DNA of 13,056 nucleotides. Origin: RAM1 sp040376925. Lineage in GTDB: Bacteria; Pseudomonadota; Gammaproteobacteria; Burkholderiales; Burkholderiaceae_C. Shown here piece after piece: positions 5,333 to 12,552 of the stretch (positions are counted from its first letter, which is position 1; each line of letters begins with the position of its first letter). Made by a program: the position numbers and the translations under genes. A model generated the notes under the pieces. That model was not told where the DNA came from. It did no database searches and saw nothing but the letters and a program-made list of their open reading frames with translations. The stretch is from positions 1 to 13,056 of the forward strand of contig JBEIPU010000118.1 in NCBI GenBank assembly GCA_040376925.1. The letters are read 5' to 3'.

Positions 5333-6336
5333 CCCGCACACCTTCATTCATTTCACGCCGCCTGCTGGCCCGGGCGGCCGCCGCGCTGGCCGTCACGGCC
5401 TGCACCGCCGCGGGTACCGCGGCCTGGGCACAGGGCGCATGGCCCAACAAGCCCATCCGCGTGGTGGTGCCCTATGGCGCGGGCTCGTCGCCCGACGTGA
5501 TCATGCGCATCGTGGCCGAGCGGCTGGCGCCGCGCCTGGGCCAGCCCGTGGTGGTGGAAAACCGCGCCGGTGGCGGTGGCAACAACGGCACCGGCGCCGT
5601 GGCCAAGATGCCGGGCGACGGCTACAGCTACGTCATCAGCACCAACGGCCCGCTGGTCTACAACACCCAGATCTACAGCAAGCTGGGCTACGACCCGTTC
5701 ACCGAGCTGCGCCCGGTGGTGCTGGCCGGCGCGCAGGCCAACGTGTGCGCGGTGCGTACCGATTCAGGCATCAACAACCTGCGCGATCTGGTGGACAGCA
5801 TGAAGAAGAACCCCGGCAAGTTCAACTTCTCGTCCACCGGCGTGGGCAGCCTGTCGCAGCTGGGCGTGGAGCTGCTCAAGGTCAAGACCGATACCTTCGC
5901 GGTGCACATCCCCTATGCGTCGTCACCGCTGGCCATCCTGGCCATCCTGCAGGGTGATGTGCAGTTTGCATGTGTGCCCGCCGTGGCCGTGATCCCGCAG
6001 GTCAAGGCCGGCAAGCTGCGCCCGCTGGCGGTGTCCACCGCCAAACGCAGCGAGCTCACACCCGACATTCCCACCATGAAGGAAGCCGGCCTGCCCGAGA
6101 TTGAGAACATGGCCTGGATGGCCGTGATGGCGCCGGCCAGCACGCCCACCGACATCGTGCAGCGCATGAACCAGGAGATCAACGCCGTCCTGGCCATGCC
6201 CGACGTCAAGCAGCGGCTGCACGCCCAGTACATGGAGCCCGTGGGCGGCTCGGTGCAGGACCTGCAGAACTTCATGCAGCAGGAGCTGCGCGTGATGACG
6301 CCCATCATCAAACGCACGGGCCTGCGCATCGACTGA
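5329..6336 (+). CDS. Bug/TctC-family periplasmic solute-binding protein
   Basis: The protein has 335 residues, the usual Bug size. The signal peptide covers about 1-34, with SRRLL at 9-13 (weakly Tat-like), a hydrophobic core, and likely cleavage after AAWA. The mature protein opens with WPNKPIRVVVPYGAGSSPDV (38-57) and VVVENRAGGGGNNGTG (74-89), the family's two signature blocks. Bug proteins bind carboxylates or aromatic acids and often feed tripartite tricarboxylate transporters. No TctA/TctB membrane genes are in the window, so this is an orphan receptor, as is common in Comamonadaceae. Its 4-bp overlap with the chorismate mutase gene and 5-bp gap to the TrpE-like gene put it inside a chorismate operon, suggesting an aromatic or hydroxy-acid ligand tied to that pathway. 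The ligand is inference. Confidence 0.93.
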   Translation: MTRTPSFISRRLLARAAAALAVTACTAAGTAAWAQGAWPNKPIRVVVPYGAGSSPDVIMRIVAERLAPRLGQPVVVENRAGGGGNNGTGAVAKMPGDGYSYVISTNGPLVYNTQIYSKLGYDPFTELRPVVLAGAQANVCAVRTDSGINNLRDLVDSMKKNPGKFNFSSTGVGSLSQLGVELLKVKTDTFAVHIPYASSPLAILAILQGDVQFACVPAVAVIPQVKAGKLRPLAVSTAKRSELTPDIPTMKEAGLPEIENMAWMAVMAPASTPTDIVQRMNQEINAVLAMPDVKQRLHAQYMEPVGGSVQDLQNFMQQELRVMTPIIKRTGLRID

Positions 6337-6341
6337 GTTTC

Positions 6342-8282
6342 TTGAAGATCACCCTCACCCACCAGCGCCGTCCCGCCCGCACCGCCGAGGTGGACGCGGC
6401 GCTGGCGCGCCTGGACACATCACCGGGCATGTACCTGGGCGTGGACGCCGGCATTGCGGGGCTGCACCCGCTGCAGGCCACGCTGGTGGACCAGCCCGCG
6501 CTGGTGCTGACCGTGTACGCCGATGGCGTGCAGGCGGCAGCGCACACCGCGCTGGGCACCGCACTGCTGGCGCACCCGGCGCTGGCGGGCTGGGCTGCAT
6601 CGGCCCAGCCGGGCCGGGGTGCGCCGCTGGCGTCGCTGCGCGCGCTGCTGCAGGCGTTTGAGTCCTCACCCGACGTCTTGCTGCAAGGCGCGCTGCGCTT
6701 TGACGCGCATGTGCTGGGCGGCTGCGCCCAGGCCGTGCCTGCGGGCGCGCTGGGCGTGCTGTTTCTGGCGCAAAGCCTGTGGCAGCGCGATGCGGCCGGC
6801 CAATGGACGCACGTGACGCTGTCGCTGGACGGCGTGGCGCCTGCGCAGGACGATGGGTACACCCACCCGGTGGCCCCGCCCGGCGCCACGGTGCCCGACC
6901 CGCAGGACGACTACCCCCCCGGCGGCCATGCCCAGATGGTGGCGCGCGCGCTGGTGCACCTGCGCGAGCAGGCGCTGGTGTCGCTCACGCTGAGCCAGAG
7001 CTTTCGCCGCCGCTGCACGGCGCAGCCGGCCGCGGCCTTTGCCCGGCTGCGCCGCGTGAATCCGGCGCCGGCCATGTTCTTTTTGAACGACGGCGCGGGC
7101 GACCGGCTGTTTGGCGCGTCGCCCGACCTGCAGCTGGTGGTGCAGGGCCGCACGGTGCAGGCGCTGCCGGTGTGCGGCACGGTGGCGCGCGGCACGGGCC
7201 CGGTGGGCGAGGCGGAATCCTTCCGCGTGCTGGTCAATGAAGACACCGACGCGGCGTCGCTGGCCGTGTGCAGCGACGCACTGCGCTGCGACCTGGCGCC
7301 GCTGTGCGAGCCCGGCACGCTGCACCTGCGCGAGCGCCGCCGCCAGATGTCGCTGGCCACCGTGGTGCACACCGTGGACCGGCTGCAGGGCACGCTGCGC
7401 GAAGGCGTGGACGCCTGGGACGCAATCGCCGCCACCACCGCGCCCGCCATGGTCACCGGCACGCCGCGCGGCCCCGCGCTGGCCGCCATTGCCCAGCTGG
7501 AGGCCGCGCCGCGCGGCTGGTATGGCGGCCTGGCGGTGCAAGTGCGTGCCGACGGCAGCGCGCTGGCCGGCACCATCCTGCGTGCGGCCGTGCTGCGCGC
7601 CGGCGTGGCCGAGGTACGCACGGGCGGCGACCTGCTGGCCGATTCGGTGCCCGCGCGGGAGGAGCAGGAGTCGCGCCTGAAGGCCATTTCGCTGTGGCGC
7701 GCGCTGGGGCTGGAGGACGCGCCCGCGGCCGCCGTCACCGCAACCCCACCCGTCCTGACCACGGCGCTGCCCGCGGCCGTGAGCCTGGAAGATTCTCTGG
7801 ACCCGTTTGGCGCGGCCCTGCGCGACACGCTGCTGGGACTGGGCCTGCGCGTGGAGCCTGGCGCGCTGCCCGCCGTGCGCGCCGGCCATGCGGCCCATGG
7901 CGCGCACGACCGGCAGGTGGTGGCCGTGGGCGATTCAGCGCTGCGCCTGCTGGCGCTGGCCGGCTGCGATGTGGTGCGCATCACGCCCGAGCACGGCCGC
8001 CTGGTGCACTGCACGCCCGCCACGCCGCACGCCTGGCCGGGCGCCGCGCCGTTCACCGCCGCGCGCTATGCCACGCTGGCCCTGGCGCCCGGCGCTGCCC
8101 TGCCCGACGGCTGGCAGGTGTGGGCGCACGACGCCACCGGCGCGCCGGTGCTGCTGGTGCATGCGCCCAGGCGGCTGGCCTGCCTGCTGGTGCGGCCCGA
8201 TTCATTGCTGGCCGGCGACGGCGCGCGCGCCGCGCTGGCCGCGGCGCTGGCATTTTGCGCGGGGGCGGCGGATGCGCCATGA
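6342..8282 (+). CDS. TrpE-TrpG-like chorismate enzyme fusion with a degenerate amidotransferase half
   Basis: The protein has 646 residues. Residues 1 to about 455 align in my reading with the TrpE part of rhizobial-type TrpEG fusions: PAPAMFFLND (241-250), LFGASPDLQ (256-264), PVCGT (276-280), RRRQMSLATVVHTVD (332-346, His343), VTGTPR (371-376), WYGG (393-396) and ADSVPAREEQESRLK (433-447) with Glu440 and Glu443. In the metal-site helix TDAASLAVCSD (302-312), the family Glu appears as Ser306. After a linker (456-480), residues 481-640 keep the outline of a class I glutamine amidotransferase: EDSL (483-486), FTAARYATLA (571-580) and RPDSLL (618-623). However, Ala528 stands where the nucleophilic Cys belongs and Arg618 where the catalytic His belongs. 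It cannot use glutamine in the usual way; ammonia-dependent, altered or lost activity are the options. The TTG start has no visible ribosome-binding site. A later ATG (residue 30) is unlikely because similarity begins before it. Confidence 0.85.
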   Translation: MKITLTHQRRPARTAEVDAALARLDTSPGMYLGVDAGIAGLHPLQATLVDQPALVLTVYADGVQAAAHTALGTALLAHPALAGWAASAQPGRGAPLASLRALLQAFESSPDVLLQGALRFDAHVLGGCAQAVPAGALGVLFLAQSLWQRDAAGQWTHVTLSLDGVAPAQDDGYTHPVAPPGATVPDPQDDYPPGGHAQMVARALVHLREQALVSLTLSQSFRRRCTAQPAAAFARLRRVNPAPAMFFLNDGAGDRLFGASPDLQLVVQGRTVQALPVCGTVARGTGPVGEAESFRVLVNEDTDAASLAVCSDALRCDLAPLCEPGTLHLRERRRQMSLATVVHTVDRLQGTLREGVDAWDAIAATTAPAMVTGTPRGPALAAIAQLEAAPRGWYGGLAVQVRADGSALAGTILRAAVLRAGVAEVRTGGDLLADSVPAREEQESRLKAISLWRALGLEDAPAAAVTATPPVLTTALPAAVSLEDSLDPFGAALRDTLLGLGLRVEPGALPAVRAGHAAHGAHDRQVVAVGDSALRLLALAGCDVVRITPEHGRLVHCTPATPHAWPGAAPFTAARYATLALAPGAALPDGWQVWAHDATGAPVLLVHAPRRLACLLVRPDSLLAGDGARAALAAALAFCAGAADAP

Positions 8283-8289
8283 TGTCGCC

Positions 8290-8730
8290 ATGCCGCTGAC
8301 CCGCCGCCTGCTTGCCGCCCTGCTCGCCACAGCCGCCCTGGCCGCCGCGCCAGGGCTGCGCGCCGCGCCGCTGTCTGACGCTGACGCCGCGGGCGTGCGC
8401 GCCACGGTGCAGGGCCAGCTCGATGCGTTTGCCGCCGACGATGCGGCCCGGGCGTTTTCATTTGCCGCGGCCAATGTGCGCCAGCGCATGGGCACGGCCG
8501 AGCGGTTCATGGCCATGGTGCGGGCGGGCTACCCGGTGGTGTACCGGCCCGCGAGCGTCGCCTATCTGGTGCCGCAGCAGCTGGCCGACGGCACGGTGGT
8601 GCAGCGCACCCAGATGACCGACGCGCGCGGCGAGGGCTGGCTGGCCGTCTACACCCTGGTGCGGCAAAAGGACAGGTCGTGGCGGATATCGGGCTGCGAG
8701 GTGCAGCCGGCCAAAGGCCGGGTCACCTGA
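8290..8730 (+). CDS. DUF4864-family secreted protein
   Basis: The protein has 146 residues. MPLTRRLLAALLATAALAAA is a typical signal peptide, with cleavage near LRA (residues 23-25). The mature part contains the DUF4864 pattern: VQGQLDAFAADDAARAFSFA, then RFMAMVRAGYPVVYRPASV, VQRTQMTD, and WLAVYTLVRQKDRSWRISGCEV at the end. The fold is probably NTF2-like alpha plus beta; the function is unknown. The frame continues upstream without a stop, but only the ATG at 8290 gives a signal peptide. It starts 7 bp after the TrpEG-like gene, so it is likely the last gene of that transcript. It converges on the 89-residue gene with only 10 bp between the stops and no clear terminator. Confidence 0.85.
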   Translation: MPLTRRLLAALLATAALAAAPGLRAAPLSDADAAGVRATVQGQLDAFAADDAARAFSFAAANVRQRMGTAERFMAMVRAGYPVVYRPASVAYLVPQQLADGTVVQRTQMTDARGEGWLAVYTLVRQKDRSWRISGCEVQPAKGRVT

Positions 8731-8740
8731 GCAGGCCCGG

Positions 8741-9010
8741 TCAGTACAGCCAGACCAGCAGCCCGGCAGCCACCGCCGCCAGAGACACACCGCTGACCAT
8801 GCCCCAGCGCGGCCATGCGGCGCGGCGGCGCTGGCGTGCGTCGTCCATGGCCAGCCAGTCGCTGATAACGCGTTCGCTGTGCGGGCTCATGCAGCCAGAC
8901 AGCAGGGCGATCTCTACCTCGCGCCGGCCGCGGCGGCGGGCGTAATGCTCAACGTCGGCCAGGCTGGTGAAGATGTCGCGGGTGTCGGAGAAATCAGCAA
9001 CGGTGTCCAT
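8741..9010 (-). CDS. Small protein with a C-terminal membrane anchor, unknown function
   Basis: The protein has 89 residues. Residues 1-68 are charged and helical, with an RRRGRREVE run (25-33), one Cys40, and SERVISDWLAMDDARQRRR leading into a basic patch. The last 20 residues (about 70-89) form a single hydrophobic segment ending exactly at the C-terminus, with positive residues before it, so the protein is probably tail-anchored with its N-terminus in the cytoplasm. I do not recognise a family. It follows the methyltransferase gene on the same strand after 64 bp and may be cotranscribed. The ribosome-binding site is weak, so the start is the least certain part. Confidence 0.65.
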   Translation of the reverse strand: MDTVADFSDTRDIFTSLADVEHYARRRGRREVEIALLSGCMSPHSERVISDWLAMDDARQRRRAAWPRWGMVSGVSLAAVAAGLLVWLY

Positions 9011-9074
9011 GGCTGCGCATTGGACCTGAAACCCGCCGGGCCGGGTGTATCCGAGTGTGAAACGCCCTGCGCTG

Positions 9075-10238
9075 TCAGATCACCGTCAGCCGCCACAGCG
9101 ACGTGACCTCGGCCGCGCGCGCCGCATGCAGCGCGTCGCTGGCGTCCGCGGCCTTGGGGTGACGCGGGCGCATGTCGGTACGGCCCGATACCTTGAGCCC
9201 CGCCTCCGCGATCCAGCCCAACAGTTGGTCACGAGTGCGCAGGCCCAGGTGTTCGGCCAGGTCCGACAGGATCAGCCAGCCCTCACCACCGGGCGCCAGG
9301 TGCGCGGCCAGCCCGCCCAGAAAGCCGCGCAGCATGCGGCTGCCTTCGTCGTACACCGCATGCTCGATCGGCGATGCGGGCCGCGCGGGCACCCAGGGCG
9401 GGTTGCACACCACCAGCGGCGCCTGGCCGGGCGGGAACAGATCGGCCTGCAGCACCTCCACCACGCCGCCCAGCTGCAGCCGCGCCAGGTTGTCGCGGGC
9501 GCAGGCCAGCGCGCGCGGGTCGCAGTCGGTGGCCAGCACGCGCTGCACGCCGCGGCGCGCCAGCAGCGCAGCCAGCACGCCGGTGCCGGTGCCGATGTCG
9601 AATGCCAGGCTGGTGGCCAGCGCGGTGGACGGCAGCGGCGCCTGGGCCACCAGGTCCAGGTATTCGCCGCGCACCGGCGAGAACACGCCGTAGTGCGGGT
9701 GGATGCTGGCGCCCAGAGCCGCAATGGGCACACCTTTTTTGCGCCATTCGTGCGCGCCCACCAGGCCCTGCAGCTCGCGCAGCGACACCACGCTGTCGCC
9801 ATTCGCGCTCTCGGGCGGGCCCCAGGCCTCGGTGCAGGGCTGGCGCACATCGGGCGCGCGGCGCAAAGGGATGGCGTAGCCCCCGTCCAGCAGGACCAGC
9901 ACCGCGGCCAGCACGCGGGCGCGCTGCGCCTGGGCCTGGCGGTGCAGGTGAAAGGCCTGCGCCAGCGCTGTATCAGCCGGTACCGGCTTCGCCTTGCGCG
10001 GCTTGCGGTCCACCCGGCGGGCCAGCGCGGCCAGCAGCTGGCGCGCATTGTGGAAATCGCCGCGCCACAACAGCGCCGTGCCTTCGCAGGCCAGGCGGTA
10101 GGCGGCGTCTGCCGTGAGCGTGTCGTCGGCCACCTGCACGCGTTTGGGCGGCGGCAGGCCGGCCTCGCTGCGCCAGCGGGCCGTGCGGGGCGTGCCGCCT
10201 TCGGTCCAGGTCAGCGCGGCTGGCGCGGCAGGCGTCAC
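9075..10238 (-). CDS. Class I SAM-dependent methyltransferase with NPPW motif
   Basis: The protein has 387 residues. The SAM site is clear: FDIGTGTG (213-220), Asp238 in ATDCDP closing the second strand, and QADLF (264-268). The catalytic tetrapeptide is NPPW (279-282), which in the HemK/PrmC and RlmG/RsmC-like groups marks methylation of a planar nitrogen (Gln side chain or base N). Residues 1 to about 165 form a separate N-terminal region, including LLWRGDFHNARQLLAALARR (57-76), probably for substrate recognition. This region and the W in NPPW leave the target (rRNA, protein or small molecule) undecided. The start is GTG, overlapping the TGA of the DUF808 gene by 4 bp (10235-10238), a strong sign of translational coupling. 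Confidence 0.88.
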   Translation of the reverse strand: MTPAAPAALTWTEGGTPRTARWRSEAGLPPPKRVQVADDTLTADAAYRLACEGTALLWRGDFHNARQLLAALARRVDRKPRKAKPVPADTALAQAFHLHRQAQAQRARVLAAVLVLLDGGYAIPLRRAPDVRQPCTEAWGPPESANGDSVVSLRELQGLVGAHEWRKKGVPIAALGASIHPHYGVFSPVRGEYLDLVAQAPLPSTALATSLAFDIGTGTGVLAALLARRGVQRVLATDCDPRALACARDNLARLQLGGVVEVLQADLFPPGQAPLVVCNPPWVPARPASPIEHAVYDEGSRMLRGFLGGLAAHLAPGGEGWLILSDLAEHLGLRTRDQLLGWIAEAGLKVSGRTDMRPRHPKAADASDALHAARAAEVTSLWRLTVI

Positions 10239-11170
10239 GCCGGGGCCCTGGTGCCCAGCAGGCGCTTGACCGCCAGCACCACGGCCAGCACCAGCGCGCC
10301 GGCCACGATGCCGGTCAGGCCGTCCAGCACCAGCGGCGCCAGCGCGCCCAGCAGGCCGCCCACGCCGGGCGTGGCGGCCAGCGCCTGCGCGGCGGCTTCA
10401 ATCGCATGGTGCAGCGCGGGGATGCCGTGCGTGAGGATGCCGCCACCCACCAGGAACATGGCCGCCGTGCCCGCGATCGACAACGCCTTCATGAGCCAGG
10501 GCGCCGCTGCCAGGATGGCGCGGCCTACCGATTGCCTGGCGGCACTGGCCTGGCGGCTCAGGTACAGGCCAAAATCGTCCAGCTTGACGATGCCGGCCAC
10601 CAGGCCGTACACGCCCACGGTCATCAGCAGGGCAATGCCCACCAGCACGCCCACCTGGGTGACGAACGGGCTGGCAGCCACCGTGCCCAGCGTGATGGCG
10701 ATGATCTCGGCCGACAGGATGAAGTCGGTGCGCACCGCGCCCTTGATCTTGTCCTTTTCCAGCTGCACCAGGTCCACCGCGGGGTTGACCACGGCCTCGG
10801 TCAATTTCGCGTGATGGGCTTCGTCTTCGGCCTTGCTGTGCATGAACTTGTGCGCCAGCTTTTCAAAACCCTCAAAGCACAGGAAGGCGCCGCCCACCAT
10901 CAGCAGCGGCGTGACGGCCCAGGGGATGAACGCGCCGATGGCCAGCGCCGCCGGCACCAGGATGGCCTTGTTGATCAGCGAGCCGCGCGCCACGGCCCAT
11001 ACCACGGGCAGCTCGCGGTCGGTGCTGACGCCGGTGACCTGCTGCGCATTGAGCGCCAGGTCGTCGCCCAGCACGCCGGCGGATTTCTTGGCCGCCACCT
11101 TGGTCAGCACGGACACGTCGTCCAGGATGGTGGCAATGTCGTCAAGCAGGGCAAGCAGGCTGGAGGCCAT
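10235..11170 (-). CDS. DUF808-family inner-membrane protein, YedI-like
   Basis: The protein has 311 residues and closely resembles E. coli YedI from the first residues: LLDDIATILDDVSVLTKVAAKKSAGVLGDD, LNAQQVTGV and RELPVVW near the N-terminus, then KDKIKGAVRTDFILSAEI in the middle. Hydrophobic segments cover about 70-105, 153-197, 215-250 and 270-306, giving a polytopic membrane protein. The biochemical role of the family is not known. The ribosome-binding site AAGGA lies 8 nt before the ATG and overlaps the stop of the upstream GNAT gene (11-bp gap), and the 3' end overlaps the methyltransferase start, so the three genes form one operon. The family match is firm; the function is open. Confidence 0.93.
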   Translation of the reverse strand: MASSLLALLDDIATILDDVSVLTKVAAKKSAGVLGDDLALNAQQVTGVSTDRELPVVWAVARGSLINKAILVPAALAIGAFIPWAVTPLLMVGGAFLCFEGFEKLAHKFMHSKAEDEAHHAKLTEAVVNPAVDLVQLEKDKIKGAVRTDFILSAEIIAITLGTVAASPFVTQVGVLVGIALLMTVGVYGLVAGIVKLDDFGLYLSRQASAARQSVGRAILAAAPWLMKALSIAGTAAMFLVGGGILTHGIPALHHAIEAAAQALAATPGVGGLLGALAPLVLDGLTGIVAGALVLAVVLAVKRLLGTRAPA

Positions 11171-11181
11171 GGACGTGATCC

Positions 11182-11703
11182 TTAGTCGAGTTTGCGTTTG
11201 AGGCGGATTTCTTCCACCTTGGCGCCGCCTACCGTGGTGGTGCGCGCAGTGTTCAGCTCGCGCTTGAAGCCGGCCAGCTCGTAAAAGCGCAGCGCGCGCT
11301 CATTGCGCAGCATGACCCACAGCGTCACGTCGGTGCAGCCCTCCTCGATCAGGCCTTCGCGCGCGGCGTCCCACAGCGCCAGGCCGGCGCCCTGGCCCCA
11401 GTGGTCCGGCGTGACGTACAGCGCCCAGATCTCGCCGGTGGTGGGCTTGGTCTTGGGGTCGCGCGAGCGGTCAAAGCCCACGAAACCCGCGGGCTGGCCG
11501 TTGTCGGCCACGGCCAGCAGCACCTGGGGCTCGCCGTATTCAATGGCGTCGCGCCACAGCGGCAGGCGCATGGCGGGCGTCAGCCCGTCCAGAAAGTTGT
11601 CGGGCAACAGGCCCTGGTAGGCGGCTTTCCAGGTGGCGACATGGAGTTCGGCCACGGTGGAGGCGTCGGCGCGGGCGGCGGGGCGTACGGAATAGGAAGG
11701 CAT
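11182..11703 (-). CDS. GNAT-family N-acetyltransferase
   Basis: The protein has 173 residues from the ATG at 11703. The frame is open to 11811, but the extra residues look non-coding and overlap the divergent ferredoxin gene. The acetyl-CoA motif is IWALYVTPDHWGQGAGLALW (92-111), with the QGAG loop at 104-107, and NERALRFYELAGF (134-146) is the typical C-terminal GNAT motif. WKAAYQGLLPDNFLDGL (25-41) is a common N-terminal signature of one broad GNAT group. The substrate is unknown. It is the first gene of the minus-strand operon with DUF808 and the methyltransferase. No Shine-Dalgarno sequence precedes the ATG; a GC-rich hairpin occupies the leader instead. It is only distantly similar to the GNAT protein at 2267-2818. 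Confidence 0.9.
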   Translation of the reverse strand: MPSYSVRPAARADASTVAELHVATWKAAYQGLLPDNFLDGLTPAMRLPLWRDAIEYGEPQVLLAVADNGQPAGFVGFDRSRDPKTKPTTGEIWALYVTPDHWGQGAGLALWDAAREGLIEEGCTDVTLWVMLRNERALRFYELAGFKRELNTARTTTVGGAKVEEIRLKRKLD

Positions 11704-11714
11704 GAACGTTGGAA

Positions 11715-11730
11715 GGGTGCCGGGGCACCC
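11715..11730 (-). promoter_or_regulatory. Hairpin just upstream of the second GNAT gene
   Basis: GGGTGC (11715-11720) pairs with GCACCC (11725-11730) around a 4-nt loop. The stem ends 11 nt before the ATG at 11703, where a ribosome-binding site would be expected but is not seen. It may shape translation initiation or be an operator between the divergent GNAT and ferredoxin genes. Confidence 0.45.
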
Positions 11731-11788
11731 GGAGCTTGGGGGATAGGCAAGATTGTCGCCGGGGCCGTGATTATGATGGCCGCGCGCC

Positions 11789-12115
11789 ATGCCACCGTCC
11801 ACAGCCCCCACCCCCGCCCCTCACCCCACCGTTCACGCGGCCCGCCTGCTGCCCGGCGGCGAGCGCTTTGACGCGCCTGCCGACACGCCGCTGCTGCTGT
11901 CGGCCGAGGCCGCCGGCCTGGCGCTTGCCAGCTCGTGTCGCAACGGCACCTGCCGCACCTGCATCTGCCGGCTGCACAGCGGGCAGGTGGCCTACCGCAT
12001 TGAATGGCCGGGCCTGAGCGCCGAGGAAAAGGCCGACGGCTTCATCCTGCCCTGCGTGGCCTACCCGCTGGGCGACGTGGTGCTGCAGGCCGATCCGGTG
12101 CGCTGGCTTGAATGA
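11789..12115 (+). CDS. Plant-type [2Fe-2S] ferredoxin
   Basis: The protein has 108 residues, the size of a single-domain ferredoxin. The cluster ligands are Cys50, Cys55 and Cys58 in CRNGTCRTC and Cys89 in LPCVAYP, exactly the C-x4-C-x2-C...C pattern. A fifth Cys60 lies just beyond. A Pro/Thr/Ala-rich stretch (1-15) precedes the beta-grasp fold. There is no signal peptide, so it is a soluble cytoplasmic electron carrier. No reductase or oxygenase partner is adjacent, so the partner is unknown. The start lacks a clear ribosome-binding site; the in-frame region upstream offers no better start. It is divergent from the GNAT operon and is followed after 51 bp by a small gene of unknown function. 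Confidence 0.92.
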   Translation: MPPSTAPTPAPHPTVHAARLLPGGERFDAPADTPLLLSAEAAGLALASSCRNGTCRTCICRLHSGQVAYRIEWPGLSAEEKADGFILPCVAYPLGDVVLQADPVRWLE

Positions 12116-12129
12116 CTGGCGGGCGTCGT

Positions 12130-12147
12130 CAGGCTGGCTTCAGCCTG
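12130..12147 (+). promoter_or_regulatory. Intergenic hairpin after the ferredoxin gene
   Basis: CAGGCTG (12130-12136) and CAGCCTG (12141-12147) form a perfect 7-bp stem with the loop GCTT. It starts 15 bp after the ferredoxin stop and ends 8 bp before the next ribosome-binding site. There is no T tract, so it is more likely an mRNA-end stabiliser or partial attenuator than a full terminator. Confidence 0.5.
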
Positions 12148-12166
12148 GCGGCCTAGGATGCGTGCG

Positions 12167-12526
12167 ATGCACGCCGACCAGCCCGCCACCGAGCCGCCCA
12201 GCCATAACGCCAAAACCTGGCTGCTGGCCGTGGGCTCGGCCACGCTGTGGCAGATTGACCCGGCGCTGGTGGAGCTGGGCGAGCTGGCCGGCAGCGTGGC
12301 GCTGTCATCCACCCAGGGCGTGGCGCGTGAATCTGCCGCCCAGCTGCGCGACAGAGCTGCCGCGCTGCAAAAGCGCCTGGCGCCCATGGGCGCGCGCGCC
12401 CTGGACCGCGTGGTGCGCCGCGCCGAGCGGGCCAGCGGCAGCGTGCTGGACAAGCGCGCGCGGCTCAAGGAGCTGCAAGACAGCTGGAACGACCTGCTGA
12501 CCTGCCTGCACCTGACGCGGCGCTGA
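12167..12526 (+). CDS. Small helical protein of unknown function
   Basis: The protein has 119 residues from the second ATG (12167), preferred over the ATG at 12158 because AGGA ends 8 nt before it. WLLAVGSATLWQIDPALVELGELAGSVAL is mildly hydrophobic but not a convincing membrane span. The remainder alternates Arg/Lys/Glu with Leu/Ala (RESAAQLRDRAAALQKRL, then DKRARLKELQDSWNDLLTCL), suggesting long amphipathic helices or a coiled coil. No motif or family is recognised. It lies between the ferredoxin and cytochrome c genes on the same strand, so a redox-related role is conceivable but unsupported. Confidence 0.7.
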   Translation: MHADQPATEPPSHNAKTWLLAVGSATLWQIDPALVELGELAGSVALSSTQGVARESAAQLRDRAAALQKRLAPMGARALDRVVRRAERASGSVLDKRARLKELQDSWNDLLTCLHLTRR

Positions 12527-12552
12527 AAGCCACATCAGGCATCATCGGTGCT

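Noticed and set aside
6666..7907. A 413-codon open frame on the minus strand opposite the TrpEG-like gene
   Set aside because: Low-complexity Arg/Gln/Ala/His composition and no motif, while the opposite strand carries clear chorismate-enzyme signatures.
6342..8282. Calling the gene trpE or phzE
   Set aside because: The amidotransferase catalytic residues are missing and metal-site residues look changed, so a biosynthetic gene name would overstate the function.
8716..8740. Bidirectional terminator between the DUF4864 gene and the 89-residue gene
   Set aside because: The only pairing is a 5-bp stem with a 13-nt loop and no T tract on either strand.
9045..10814. A 589-codon open frame on the plus strand opposite the methyltransferase and DUF808 genes
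   Set aside because: Its translation is Arg/Ala/Gln/His-rich with no motif, and it is antisense to two strongly supported genes; long antisense frames are expected in such GC-rich DNA.
11738..11778. Sigma70-like promoter with TATGAT before the ferredoxin gene
   Set aside because: The TTGTCG candidate -35 is only 13 bp away, outside normal spacing, and no better -35 was found.
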